Positions 24,915-32,652 of a DNA stretch of 64,000 nt are shown piece after piece. The notes below the pieces were generated by a model that was not told the origin of the DNA, did no database searches, and saw nothing but the letters and a program-made list of their open reading frames with translations. The DNA lies in assembly GCF_000974985.2 (NCBI RefSeq), contig NZ_LAVA02000056.1, forward strand, positions 51,750 through 115,749, in the 5' to 3' direction. The number at the start of each line of letters is the position of its first letter. Within the stretch, counting starts at the first letter, position 1. The translations under genes were made by a program, and so were the position numbers. Source of the stretch: Streptomyces mangrovisoli. Lineage in GTDB: Bacteria; Actinomycetota; Actinomycetes; Streptomycetales; Streptomycetaceae.

Positions 24915-26378
24915 CTACTGGTTGCCGCAGCCGGCCACGACGGGCGTGTCCAGCCAGGGCAGGTCGTGCCCCATCCGGTCCCGCTTGGTGCGCAGGTAGC
25001 GGAGGTTGTGCTCGCCCGCCTGCACGGGCATCGGCTCACGGCCGAGGACCTTCAGGCCGTGGCGCAGCAACGCGTCGGTCTTGTCGGGGTTGTTGGTCAT
25101 CACCCGCACGCTGCGCACGCCGAGGTCGGCGAGGATGCGCGCGCCCGCGCCGTAGTCCCGGGCGTCGGCCGGCAGGCCGAGTTCGAGGTTGGCGTCGAGG
25201 GTGTCGCGGCCGCGCTCCTGGAGCTCGTACGCCCGCAGCTTGCCGAGCAGGCCGATGCCGCGCCCCTCGTGGCCGCGCAGATAGACCAGGACTCCCCGGC
25301 CCTCGCGCTGGATGCGCTCCAGGGAGGCGTCGAGCTGGGGGCCGCAGTCGCAGCGCAGGGAGGTGAAGACGTCGCCGGTCAGGCACTCGGAGTGGACCCG
25401 GACCAGGACGTCCTCGCCGTCGCCGAGGTCGCCGTGGACCAGCGCGACGTGCTCGACGCCGTCGGCGGCGCGGTAGCCGTACGCCGTGAAGGTGCCGTGG
25501 GCGGTGGGCAGCCGCGTCTCCGCCTCGCGGTGGACGACGGGGGCGGGGTCGGCGGAGGGGGCGGCGGTGCCGGTCCCGTCCGCCTCGGTGGTCCCGGTGG
25601 CCGACGCGGCCTGCGTGGCCGTGGCGGCCTCCTCGGCCTCCGCGGGCCGGGCCGTGGCCGGGAGTTCGAGCCGGCGGCGGTAGGCGATCAGGTCCTCGAT
25701 GGAGATGATCGTCAGGCCGTGGCGGCGGGCGAACGGGACCAGTTCGGGCAGGCGGAGCATACGGCCGTCGGCGCCGGCGATCTCGACGATCGCGCCGGCC
25801 GGGCGCAGTCCGGCGAGCCGGGCCAGGTCGACGGCGGCCTCGGTGTGGCCGTTGCGCACCAGCACGCCGCCGGGGCGGGCGCGCAGCGGGAAGATGTGCC
25901 CGGGTCGGACGAGGTCGGTGGGCTCGGCGTCGCCGCTCGCCAGCAGCCGGAGCGTCGCGGCGCGGTCGGCGGCGGAGATGCCGGTGGTGACGCCGTGCGC
26001 CGCGGAGGCGTCCACGGAGACCGTGAACGCGGTCTTCATCGACTCGGTGTTGTCGGCGACCATCTGCGGCAGTTCGAGCCGGTCCAGTTCCTCGCCCTCC
26101 ATGGGGGCGCAGATCAGGCCGCGGCACTCGCTCATCATGAAGGCGACGATCTCGGGGGTGACCATCTCGGCGGCGATGACGAGGTCGCCCTCGTTCTCCC
26201 GGTCCTCGTCGTCGACGACGACGATCGGGCGGCCGGCCGCGATGTCGGCGACGGCCTGCGCGACGGGGTCGAGCGTGAGGTCCTCGACGCTCCCGGCGCC
26301 CCCGGCGCCCGGGACGCGCTCGGCGGCCGGGACGTTCTCGGTGCTCTCGGTTCGGTACAGAGCGGGTGCCGCGGTCAT
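24915..26378 (-). CDS. ribAB: Bifunctional DHBP synthase/GTP cyclohydrolase II
   Basis: A 487-aa fusion. The N-terminal half (about 30-235) is 3,4-dihydroxy-2-butanone 4-phosphate synthase: VVVDDEDRENEGDLVIAAE, and THGVTTG-type AAHGVTTGISAADRA. The C-terminal half (about 290-487) is GTP cyclohydrolase II with the zinc ligands C-x10-C-x-C in SECLTGDVFTSLRCDCGPQ, then RGHEGRGIGL. The two enzymes open both branches of riboflavin synthesis. An Ala/Thr/Glu-rich linker of about 45 residues joins them, longer than usual. The start overlaps the ribM stop by 4 bp, with AAGGAG upstream. Confidence 0.96.
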   Translation of the reverse strand: MTAAPALYRTESTENVPAAERVPGAGGAGSVEDLTLDPVAQAVADIAAGRPIVVVDDEDRENEGDLVIAAEMVTPEIVAFMMSECRGLICAPMEGEELDRLELPQMVADNTESMKTAFTVSVDASAAHGVTTGISAADRAATLRLLASGDAEPTDLVRPGHIFPLRARPGGVLVRNGHTEAAVDLARLAGLRPAGAIVEIAGADGRMLRLPELVPFARRHGLTIISIEDLIAYRRRLELPATARPAEAEEAATATQAASATGTTEADGTGTAAPSADPAPVVHREAETRLPTAHGTFTAYGYRAADGVEHVALVHGDLGDGEDVLVRVHSECLTGDVFTSLRCDCGPQLDASLERIQREGRGVLVYLRGHEGRGIGLLGKLRAYELQERGRDTLDANLELGLPADARDYGAGARILADLGVRSVRVMTNNPDKTDALLRHGLKVLGREPMPVQAGEHNLRYLRTKRDRMGHDLPWLDTPVVAGCGNQ

Positions 26379-27019
26379 GCCGGCGCTCCTTCCATGACGG
26401 GCTGCGGGGCCGTGCGGGAACGCAGCCACCAGTCGCGCATGCCCCACAGGACGAGTGCGCCGTAGATGACGTAGACGAAGCCGGAGAAGGCGAAGCCGTT
26501 GGCGAAGTTGAGCGGGACGCCGACGGCGTCGACCAGGAGCCAGGCGAACCAGAACTCGACCATGCCGCGCGCCTGGGCGTACATGGCGACGACGGTGCCG
26601 ACGAAGATGTACGCGTCGGGCCAGGGGTCCCAGGACAGCGACGGGTAGGCCTTGAAGAGCAGGGCGACCGCGACGGTGCCGACGGCCGCGACCGCGACCA
26701 GGGCGGCGCGTTCGCGCCAGGTGGCGAACCGGACGGCGATGTGGCCGTCGGCCGACCTGCCGCCGCCGCGGTTCCACTGCCACCAGCCGAACACGGCGAC
26801 GACCATGACGACGATCTGCTTGCCCGCGCTGCCGGAGAGGTGGGCGCTCGCGAAGGCGGCGAACAGGATCAGGCCGGAGAGGAACTGGGTGGGCCAGCTC
26901 CACAGGGAGCGGCGCCAGCCGAAGGTCAGGGCGATCAGACCGATCACGTTGCCGATCATGTCCGACCACTTGATGTGCTGGTCGAGGACGGTGAACGCCT
27001 CCGAGTTGAGCCAGTTCAC
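26375..27019 (-). CDS. ribM: Riboflavin transporter, PnuC family
   Basis: A 214-aa membrane protein with about seven transmembrane helices and PnuC-type motifs (SWPTQFLSGLILF, FGWWQWNRGG, WFAWLLVDAVGVPLNFANGF). PnuC members move vitamins such as nicotinamide riboside by facilitated diffusion. Those encoded in actinobacterial rib operons (RibM) import riboflavin, and the position between ribE and ribAB under an FMN riboswitch supports that call. GTG start with AGGAGG 8 nt upstream, overlapping ribE by 4 bp. Confidence 0.9.
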   Translation of the reverse strand: MNWLNSEAFTVLDQHIKWSDMIGNVIGLIALTFGWRRSLWSWPTQFLSGLILFAAFASAHLSGSAGKQIVVMVVAVFGWWQWNRGGGRSADGHIAVRFATWRERAALVAVAAVGTVAVALLFKAYPSLSWDPWPDAYIFVGTVVAMYAQARGMVEFWFAWLLVDAVGVPLNFANGFAFSGFVYVIYGALVLWGMRDWWLRSRTAPQPVMEGAPA

Positions 27020-27654
27020 CGCCCGGCCTCCTGACGGCCGTCGTGACGCTCGTCCGCGCGCTCGCCCTGGTGGCCGAGGAGCCGCTCGACGTACTTGGCG
27101 ACGATGTCGACCTCGAGGTTGACCGGGTCGCCGGGGCCCTTGTGGCCGAGCGTGGTCAGGGCGAGGGTGGTCGGGATCAGGCTCACGGTGAAGTGGTCGG
27201 AGCCCGCGTCGACGACGGTGAGGCTGATGCCGTCGACCGTGATCGAGCCCTTCTCGACGACATAACGCGCGAGCGGGGCGGGGAGCGAGATCTTCACGAT
27301 CTCCCAGTTCTCCGACGGGGTGCGCGCCAGCACCTGCCCGGTGCCGTCGACATGGCCCTGGACGATGTGTCCGCCCAGGCGCTCGCCCACGGCCATGGGG
27401 CGTTCGAGGTTGACCCGGGAGCCGACGGAGAGCGCCCCGAGGCTGGAGCGGTTCAGGGTCTCGGCCATCACGTCGGCGGTGAACTCGTCGCCCTCGTGCT
27501 CGACGACGGTGAGACACACCCCGTTGACCGCGATGGAGTCGCCGTGCTTGGCGCCTTCGGTCACCACGGGGCCGCGCAGCCGGAAGCGGGAGGCGTCGCC
27601 GAGGTTCTCGACGGCCGTGATCTCGCCCAGCTCTTCGACGATTCCGGTGAACAC
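27016..27654 (-). CDS. ribE: Riboflavin synthase alpha chain
   Basis: A 212-aa enzyme that dismutates two molecules of dimethylribityllumazine to riboflavin. The two homologous beta-barrels are visible: FTGIVEELGEI and SIAVNGVCLTVV in the first half, then GGHIVQGHVDGTG and SITVDGISLTVV in the second. The GTG at 27654 is chosen because the family starts MFTGIVE and GGGAGGACCC precedes it. An in-frame ATG at 27759 would add an unconserved 35-residue extension within the leader. First gene after the FMN riboswitch. Confidence 0.97.
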   Translation of the reverse strand: MFTGIVEELGEITAVENLGDASRFRLRGPVVTEGAKHGDSIAVNGVCLTVVEHEGDEFTADVMAETLNRSSLGALSVGSRVNLERPMAVGERLGGHIVQGHVDGTGQVLARTPSENWEIVKISLPAPLARYVVEKGSITVDGISLTVVDAGSDHFTVSLIPTTLALTTLGHKGPGDPVNLEVDIVAKYVERLLGHQGERADERHDGRQEAGR

Positions 27655-27802
27655 TTCCCGGGTCCTCCCTGCCTCGATGGGCACGGACTCCGGGGCTGCC
27701 GAGAGCGGCAGAGTGAACGAGCAGGGACACCGGGGGCGACGCCGGACGGACTCGTCCATCGACGAGCACTGGTACGGCGGCGCGCACGAATGCCCGCCCG
27801 CC

Positions 27803-27929
27803 GCGCACTGCCTCCCATCCGGACTTTAACCGTCGGTCCAGGAATTTCACCTGGTCAACCGGTCGCTGGAAGCGACCGGGTCGCGGACTGTAACCGCCGG
27901 TTCGGACTTTCACCGACCCCGGAGTGCGC
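27803..27929 (-). promoter_or_regulatory. FMN riboswitch (RFN element)
   Basis: On the minus strand the conserved RFN blocks appear in order: GGGGTCGGTGAAAGTCC, CGGCGGTTACAGTCCGCGAC, CCAGGTGAAATTCCTGGACC, GACGGTTAAAGTCCGGATGG and GAGGCAGTGC. The P1 stem is GCGCACT (27929-27923) with AGTGCGC (27809-27803). It lies 148 nt before ribE. The leader between contains small hairpins (for example CTGCCG-CTCT-CGGCAG) that may be part of the expression platform. FMN binding is expected to switch off the whole ribE-to-hisG operon. Confidence 0.95.
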
Positions 27930-28073
27930 TGCTTTCAATACAGAGCCAGTGTGCCACGGCCGGTCGGCGTCCCGACAGGCGATCCGTGTGGAGTGGCTCA
28001 CAGCCCGTGTCCGCCCTGCGGCCACCCGGGCCGCCCGACCGTCAACCACGGCCGCGACACGCCGACTTCACAT

Positions 28074-28108
28074 TGGTCCAGACCTGTTGACGACACGGGT
28101 CCACTCCT
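28074..28108 (+). promoter_or_regulatory. Chitinase-type promoter repeats (DasR element) without a chitinase
   Basis: TGGTCCAGACCT (28074-28085) is identical, as I recall, to the 12-bp direct repeat of Streptomyces chitinase promoters. A weaker copy follows 23 bp later (28097-28108, 9 of 12). In S. coelicolor the gene next to ribE is the chitinase chiI, but here no chitinase follows. Confidence 0.65.
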
Positions 28109-28400
28109 CCTACTGTCTGCGCAACTCCCCCGATAAATCGGCTTTTCACGCGGAGCGGCCGCAGGGGCGGAGTCCGTGAGCCGGCCCGGCGGCGGTGACG
28201 ACGGCCCTTGCCCGTCGCCGGGCCTTCATCCGCCCCGCGCCGCCCGATGCGCGGCGCCCGGTGGCGAACGTGCGGGCCGTGATGAACCCGGACAAGCTGG
28301 AGTTCGTACGGCGTCGGCCGGCGCGTCCGTGAGGGCGTCCGGGTCCGGAAGGACGGAGCGAGTCCGCGCCGGCGTCCGGGTCCGAAGGGACGGAGAGAGC
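28109..28400. other. 292-bp region between the orphan chitinase-type promoter and the reductase gene
   Basis: No recognised gene. A 43-codon-class frame from GTG 28195 to the stop at 28330-28332 exists but is not assignable. A 29-bp direct repeat (28334-28362 and 28371-28399) ends at the reductase start codon. Confidence 0.5.
28334..28399. repeat. 29-bp direct repeat containing a duplicated ribosome binding site
   Basis: Copies at 28334-28362 and 28371-28399 differ at only a few bases, period 37. The second copy carries GGAGAG just before the ATG at 28401; the first carries GGAGCGAG with no start codon after it. Confidence 0.85.
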
Positions 28401-29156
28401 ATGACCACGATCCTGGTGACCGGCGGCACCGGCACCCTCGGCAGGCTCGTCACCGAACGGCTGCGTGCGGGCGGGCACGAGGTGCGGGTACTGAGCCGGC
28501 ACACCTCGCCGTACGCCGTCGATCTGCGGCACGGCGGCGCGGCTCTGGACGCCGCCGTGAGCGGGGTGGAGACGGTCGTGCACTGCGCGAGCACGCCGCG
28601 CGGGGGCGACGAGGAGGCGGCCGGGCAACTGGTCGACGCGGCGCGGCGGGCCGGGGTGGGCCACCTGGTGTACATCTCGATCGTCGGCGTCGACCGGGTG
28701 CCGATGGGCTACTACAAGGCGAAGCTGGCGGTGGAGCGGCGGGTCGAGGACTCCGGCCTCGGCTTCACGATCCTGCGCGCCACGCAGTTCCACGACCTGC
28801 TGGTCCAGGTGTTCGGCTCGCTGTCCAAGGCGCCGGTGCTGCCGCTGCCGGCCGGCGCGTCGGACCAGCCGGTCGAGGTGGACGAAGTCGCGGCGCGGCT
28901 GGCGGAGTTGGCGCTCGGGGCACCGGCCGGGCGGGTGCCCGACCTGGGCGGCCCGCAGGTTCGGACCCTGGAGTCGCTGGCCCGCGCGTATCTGAAGGCG
29001 ACCGGCCGCCGCCGCCCGGTCGTGAACATCCCCCTGTGGGGCGCCACCTACCGCGCCTTCCGCGACGGCGGCCATCTGGCTCCGCGGCGGGCGGTCGGGA
29101 AGGTCACGTTCGAGGAGTTCCTGGCGCGGCAGGCCGGGGACGACGGGCGAGACTGA
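28401..29156 (+). CDS. NAD(P)H-binding protein, NmrA/SDR-like
   Basis: A 251-aa atypical short-chain dehydrogenase-like protein. The Rossmann motif TILVTGGTGTLGRLV starts at residue 3, LVYISIVGVDRVPMGYYKAK (about 95-115) holds the Y-x3-K-like element, and a C-terminal substrate domain follows. It resembles NmrA-type redox sensors and NAD(P)H:quinone-type reductases; the substrate is unknown. ATG start with GGAGAGAGC immediately upstream, within the second copy of a direct repeat. Confidence 0.88.
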   Translation: MTTILVTGGTGTLGRLVTERLRAGGHEVRVLSRHTSPYAVDLRHGGAALDAAVSGVETVVHCASTPRGGDEEAAGQLVDAARRAGVGHLVYISIVGVDRVPMGYYKAKLAVERRVEDSGLGFTILRATQFHDLLVQVFGSLSKAPVLPLPAGASDQPVEVDEVAARLAELALGAPAGRVPDLGGPQVRTLESLARAYLKATGRRRPVVNIPLWGATYRAFRDGGHLAPRRAVGKVTFEEFLARQAGDDGRD

Positions 29157-29221
29157 CCGGCGCCCGGCCCCGGCCGGGGGTGGGGGGTGCCGGCGGTCCG
29201 GGGACCGCGGCCCCGTCGTGG

Positions 29222-29410
29222 TCCCTCGCGCAGTTCCCCGCGCCCCTTCCAGGGGGCTCCAGGCAGGGCGCCCCGAAAGGGGCGCGGGGAACTGCGCAAC
29301 CACCCACCACGGAGCCGCACCCCTCCCACACCGGGGGAGCCAGGCACCCCCAAAGGGGCGCGGGGAACTGCGCAACCACCCACGCCGGAGCCGCACCTCT
29401 CCCACACCGA
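29222..29410. repeat. REP-like repeat cluster, three GGGGCGCGGGGAACTGCGC units
   Basis: One inverted unit (29228-29247) faces two direct units (29277-29297, 29353-29373). The last two belong to a longer repeat of about 60 nt with period 76. The inverted pair can form a long hairpin between the convergent reductase and ROK genes and may end transcription on both strands. Confidence 0.85.
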
Positions 29411-29424
29411 ACCCAGCGGATGCG

Positions 29425-30615
29425 CTACCGCTCCGGCGGGGCGAACAGTTCGTCCTGGGCCCGGTCGCGGGCCGTGAGCAGCGCTCCGCGCAGCACCGCG
29501 GCCCCGCCGAGTTCGCCGGGCCGTACCTGCGTCGACAGCGGTGACAGGCCCTGGAGGCGGCGCCCGACGCGGGCGGCGAGTTCCGCGCCGCCCGCCTGCC
29601 CGACCTCGCCGCCGAGCAGCACGCAGCCGGGGTCCAGCAGCGCGGCGACCGAGGCCACCCCGACGGCGACCCGCCCGGCGAGCGCGTCCAGGAACGCCGC
29701 GGACCGCGCGTCACCCGGCCCCGCCACCGCCCCCCGCACCAGCGCCGCGGCCGCCGGCTCCGGGCCCTCGGGGTCGGCCGTCAGGCCGTGGGCGGCCGCG
29801 AGGTCCGCGATCGCGGCGGACCCGACGAGGGCGTGGAAGCCGCCCCCGCAGTCCGTCGACGACGGCAGGCCGCCGGTCCCGGGAACCGGCAGGAAGCCGA
29901 TCTCGCCGGTGCCGCCGGAGGCCCCCCGGAGCAGCCGCCCGTCGAGCACCACGGCGGCCCCCGTGCCGTGCCCGAGCCAGAGCAGCACGAACGTGTCGCG
30001 GTCCCGGGCGGCGCCCTCGCGCTGCTCGGCGAGGGCCGCGAGGTTGGTCTCGTTCTCGACCGTGACGCGCGCCTCGGGCAGCCGCTCCTGGAGCGCGGCC
30101 ACCAGGCGGCGGTGCCACGCGGGCAGCCCGGTGGAGTCGCGCAGTTCGCCGCTCGCGGGGTCGATCAGGCCGGGCGCGCCGATGCCCACGGTGTGCAGCC
30201 GCTCCGCGCCCGCCTCCTTCACCGCCCGCTCGACCAGCGCCACCGCCTGCTCCACCGCGGGCCCGGTGCCGGTGTCCTGGTGGATCGGCGCGGACGCCTC
30301 GGTGAGGACCCGGCCGACCAGGTCGGTCACGGCCACGGCGACGCCCTCCGTGCGGACGTCGAGCGCCGCCAGGTGGGCGCGGTCGGCCACGATGCCGTAG
30401 AGCCGGGCGTTGGGGCCGCGGCGCTGTGCGCCGGACTCGCCGACCACCGTGATCAGGCCGGCGGCCGCGAGCCGTTCGACGAGGTCGGCGACGCTCGGCC
30501 GGGACAGGCCGGTGAGCAGCTTCAACTGCCCCGCGGTGAGGGGGCCTTCCTGCTGGAGCAGGTGCAGGGCGAGCCGGTCGTTGATGGCCCGTGCGGTGCT
30601 CGGGGATGCGGGCAT
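29425..30615 (-). CDS. ROK family transcriptional regulator
   Basis: A 396-aa protein. An N-terminal winged HTH (QEGPLTAGQLKLLTGLSRPS, about 18-60) is followed by a ROK actin-like ATPase/sugar-binding domain (LAALDVRTEGVAVAVTDL, IGAPGLIDPASGEL, WLGHGTGAAVVLDGRLLRGA). The usual ROK zinc signature CxCGxxGCxE is missing; the equivalent region reads STDCGGGFHALV, so sugar or zinc binding may be altered. GGGAGG lies 9 nt before the ATG. It is divergent from an MFS gene and probably represses it through the inverted repeat at 30776-30798. Confidence 0.9.
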   Translation of the reverse strand: MPASPSTARAINDRLALHLLQQEGPLTAGQLKLLTGLSRPSVADLVERLAAAGLITVVGESGAQRRGPNARLYGIVADRAHLAALDVRTEGVAVAVTDLVGRVLTEASAPIHQDTGTGPAVEQAVALVERAVKEAGAERLHTVGIGAPGLIDPASGELRDSTGLPAWHRRLVAALQERLPEARVTVENETNLAALAEQREGAARDRDTFVLLWLGHGTGAAVVLDGRLLRGASGGTGEIGFLPVPGTGGLPSSTDCGGGFHALVGSAAIADLAAAHGLTADPEGPEPAAAALVRGAVAGPGDARSAAFLDALAGRVAVGVASVAALLDPGCVLLGGEVGQAGGAELAARVGRRLQGLSPLSTQVRPGELGGAAVLRGALLTARDRAQDELFAPPER

Positions 30616-30775
30616 GCGGGGATCCTCCCAGATCGGCCCGGTCCCACGGGAAGGCGATCGTGGATCGCCCGCCGTGCGGCCGTCGCTGCTCCGGCCGGTG
30701 GCCGGCGTCCAGTTCCACTGCGGCCGGATGGCCGGTCCTCTCCCCCGCACCAGCCGATGGCCGGCCGTCCACTAT

Positions 30776-30798
30776 CTATCAGGCAGGGTTCCTGATAG
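30776..30798. promoter_or_regulatory. Inverted repeat, probable ROK operator
   Basis: CTATCAGG (30776-30783) and CCTGATAG (30791-30798) are perfect 8-bp arms around 7 bp. The pattern TCAGG-N7-CCTGA resembles operators reported for actinobacterial ROK repressors. It lies 41 bp before the MFS start in the divergent promoter region. Confidence 0.65.
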
Positions 30799-30838
30799 TT
30801 TACGCGACGCCAGTGGGGACGGACCGGGAGGGGACACG

Positions 30839-32050
30839 ATGGACGGGCTGGAGTTCGGGTCGCGCGACGTGCGGCGGGGCCGCTACGCCGTGGCGGCGGT
30901 GTTCGCCGTGCACGGAGCCGTGACCGGCTCGTTCGCGACCCGGGTGCCGTGGATCCAGGACCACGCCTCGGTCAGCCCCGGCCTGCTCGGCTTCGCGCTG
31001 GCGTTCACCGCGTTCGGCGCGTCCTGCTCGATGCCGCTCTCCGGCTGGATCTCCCACCGCCTCGGCAGCCGTACGGCGCTGCGCGGCCTGATCGCCCTGT
31101 GGACGCTCGCCCTGATCCTGCCGTCGCTCGCCCCGAATCTGTACACCCTGTGCCTGGCGATGTTCGTCTACGGCGCCAGCGCGGGCATGGCCGACGTGGT
31201 CATGAACGCCATCGGCGTCGAGGTGGAACGACGGCTCGACAAGTCGATCATGTCCGGCCTGCACGGCATGTGGAGCACCGGCGCCCTGCTCGGCTCGGCG
31301 GGCGGCACGCTCGCCGCGCACCTCGGGGCGGACGCGCGCGTGCACTTCGTGCTGGCGTCCGCGGTGCTCACGCTGCTCGGCGTGACCGCCTGCCGGTGGG
31401 TGCTCGACGTGCAGCCGGCCGAGGGCGAGGAGCCGCCGCCGCGGTTCACGCTGCCCCCGAAGTCGGCGCTGCTGATCGGCGCGGTGGGCTTCTGCGCGGT
31501 CTTCGCGGAGGGCGCGAGCCTGGACTGGTCGGCGGTCTTCCTGCGGGACCAGCTCGCGACGTCGGCCGGCCTCGCGGCCGCGTGCACCACGTCCTTCATG
31601 CTCACCATGGCGGTGGCCCGACTGGCGGGCGACGCCGTGGTCAACCGCTACGGCGCGGTCCGCACCGTCCGCGCCGGGGGCGGCCTCGCGGTCGCGGGCG
31701 GCCTGCTCATCGTGCTGGCCGGCACCCCGGTGGTGGCGATGACCGGCTTCGCGCTGATGGGGCTCGGCATCGCCGTGGTCGTACCGCTGTGCTTCGCGGC
31801 GGCCGGACACAGCGGCCCCAACCCCAGCCAGGCGATCGCGGGCGTCGCCACCATCACCTACACCTCGGGCCTGATCGCGCCCAGCCTGATCGGCGGCGTG
31901 GCCCAGGCGACGAGCCTGGTGGTGTCGTTCGTGCTGGTGACGGTCCTGGCGGGCGGGCTGGTGTCCTTCGCCGGGGTGCTGCGCACCGGTGAGCGCAGGA
32001 GCGCCGGGGTCAGTCGGCCGAGCGCAGCAGTTCCCGACCCGCGGCCCTGA
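30839..32050 (+). CDS. MFS transporter
   Basis: A 403-aa major facilitator protein with twelve predicted helices (AVFAVHGAVTGSFATRVPW, GLLGFALAFTAFGASCSMPL, FVYGASAGMADVVMNAIGVE). It resembles the YbjJ/FucP-like group, in which conserved helix residues and a ROK neighbour often go with sugar-related substrates; the substrate is unproven. The ATG at 30839 follows GGGAGGGGACACG. The 3' end overlaps the convergent thioesterase gene by 41 bp. Confidence 0.85.
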   Translation: MDGLEFGSRDVRRGRYAVAAVFAVHGAVTGSFATRVPWIQDHASVSPGLLGFALAFTAFGASCSMPLSGWISHRLGSRTALRGLIALWTLALILPSLAPNLYTLCLAMFVYGASAGMADVVMNAIGVEVERRLDKSIMSGLHGMWSTGALLGSAGGTLAAHLGADARVHFVLASAVLTLLGVTACRWVLDVQPAEGEEPPPRFTLPPKSALLIGAVGFCAVFAEGASLDWSAVFLRDQLATSAGLAAACTTSFMLTMAVARLAGDAVVNRYGAVRTVRAGGGLAVAGGLLIVLAGTPVVAMTGFALMGLGIAVVVPLCFAAAGHSGPNPSQAIAGVATITYTSGLIAPSLIGGVAQATSLVVSFVLVTVLAGGLVSFAGVLRTGERRSAGVSRPSAAVPDPRP

Positions 32051-32468
32051 ACGTCTCGCTCCAGGGCGCCGGGCGCAGGGTGTCGGCGTCCAGCCGGACC
32101 AGCACCCGGGTGCCCTGCGCGTAGGTGGTCGCGCCGTCGGCCGAGCAGAGCCGGAAGCCGTAGGTCAGCCCGGTGTTCCCGAGCCGCTCCAGCCACAGGT
32201 GGACGGCGTAGGCGCCGGGGCGGGTGACCGGGGCCTCGTAGCTGATCCGCAGTTCGCGTACGGCGTTGCAGGCGTCGCCCGCCGCGACCCAGTCGCCCTC
32301 GAAGCGGATGCCGTACCCGTGCCACAGCTCGCTCCAGGCGCGCTCGACCATCAGCGGGTAGCGGGCGTTGTGCAGCAGCCCGAGCGCGTCCAGGTCGTCG
32401 AAGTGGACGGTGACGGGGACGAGCCGGCCGTAGGAGACGGCGGGCGCGAGCGGGGCTTCGGCGGTCAC
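32010..32468 (-). CDS. Acyl-CoA thioesterase, 4HBT family
   Basis: A 152-aa hotdog-fold thioesterase of the YbgC/FadM type. The signature VHFDDLDALGLLHNARYPLM contains the catalytic Asp region (D-x-D-x2-G-x2-H-N). It hydrolyses acyl-CoA or acyl-ACP thioesters; chain preference is unknown. Two starts are plausible: GTG 32468 (GGAG 9 nt upstream) and GTG 32510 (AGGATGAG upstream). I prefer the first because the 16-bp operator-like repeat at 32517-32532 then lies in a normal promoter position. The 3' end overlaps the MFS gene. Confidence 0.85.
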   Translation of the reverse strand: MTAEAPLAPAVSYGRLVPVTVHFDDLDALGLLHNARYPLMVERAWSELWHGYGIRFEGDWVAAGDACNAVRELRISYEAPVTRPGAYAVHLWLERLGNTGLTYGFRLCSADGATTYAQGTRVLVRLDADTLRPAPWSETFRAAGRELLRSAD

Positions 32469-32516
32469 GGGGTGGAGCTCCTGGGCGATCGGGGAGGTGC
32501 GGCGGATCACCTCATC

Positions 32517-32532
32517 CTAAGCGACCGCTCAG
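32517..32532. promoter_or_regulatory. Inverted repeat, TetR-type operator candidate
   Basis: CTAAGCG-AC-CGCTCAG has 6 of 7 bases paired. The AAGCG-N2-CGCT core is common in operators of TetR proteins controlling acyl-CoA metabolism. It lies upstream of the thioesterase; no TetR gene is adjacent. Confidence 0.4.
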
Positions 32533-32652
32533 CACCCTCCGCGACCGGTGGGCCGGGCACGCTGCGCGGGCGCGGCGGCCTCACCGGGAATCGCCCGGCC
32601 GACCGGAACAATGACCGGGACCGCCTTCACGCACAGAGAAAGCGAACCCACC

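Noticed and set aside
27655..27759. N-terminal extension of RibE from the ATG at 27759
   Set aside because: The family begins at MFTGIVE, the GTG at 27654 has a ribosome binding site, and the extension is Arg/Pro-rich leader sequence without conservation.
28195..28332. Short frame between the orphan chitinase promoter and the reductase gene
   Set aside because: No recognisable product, no signal peptide as a chitinase remnant would show, and both strands are equally open.
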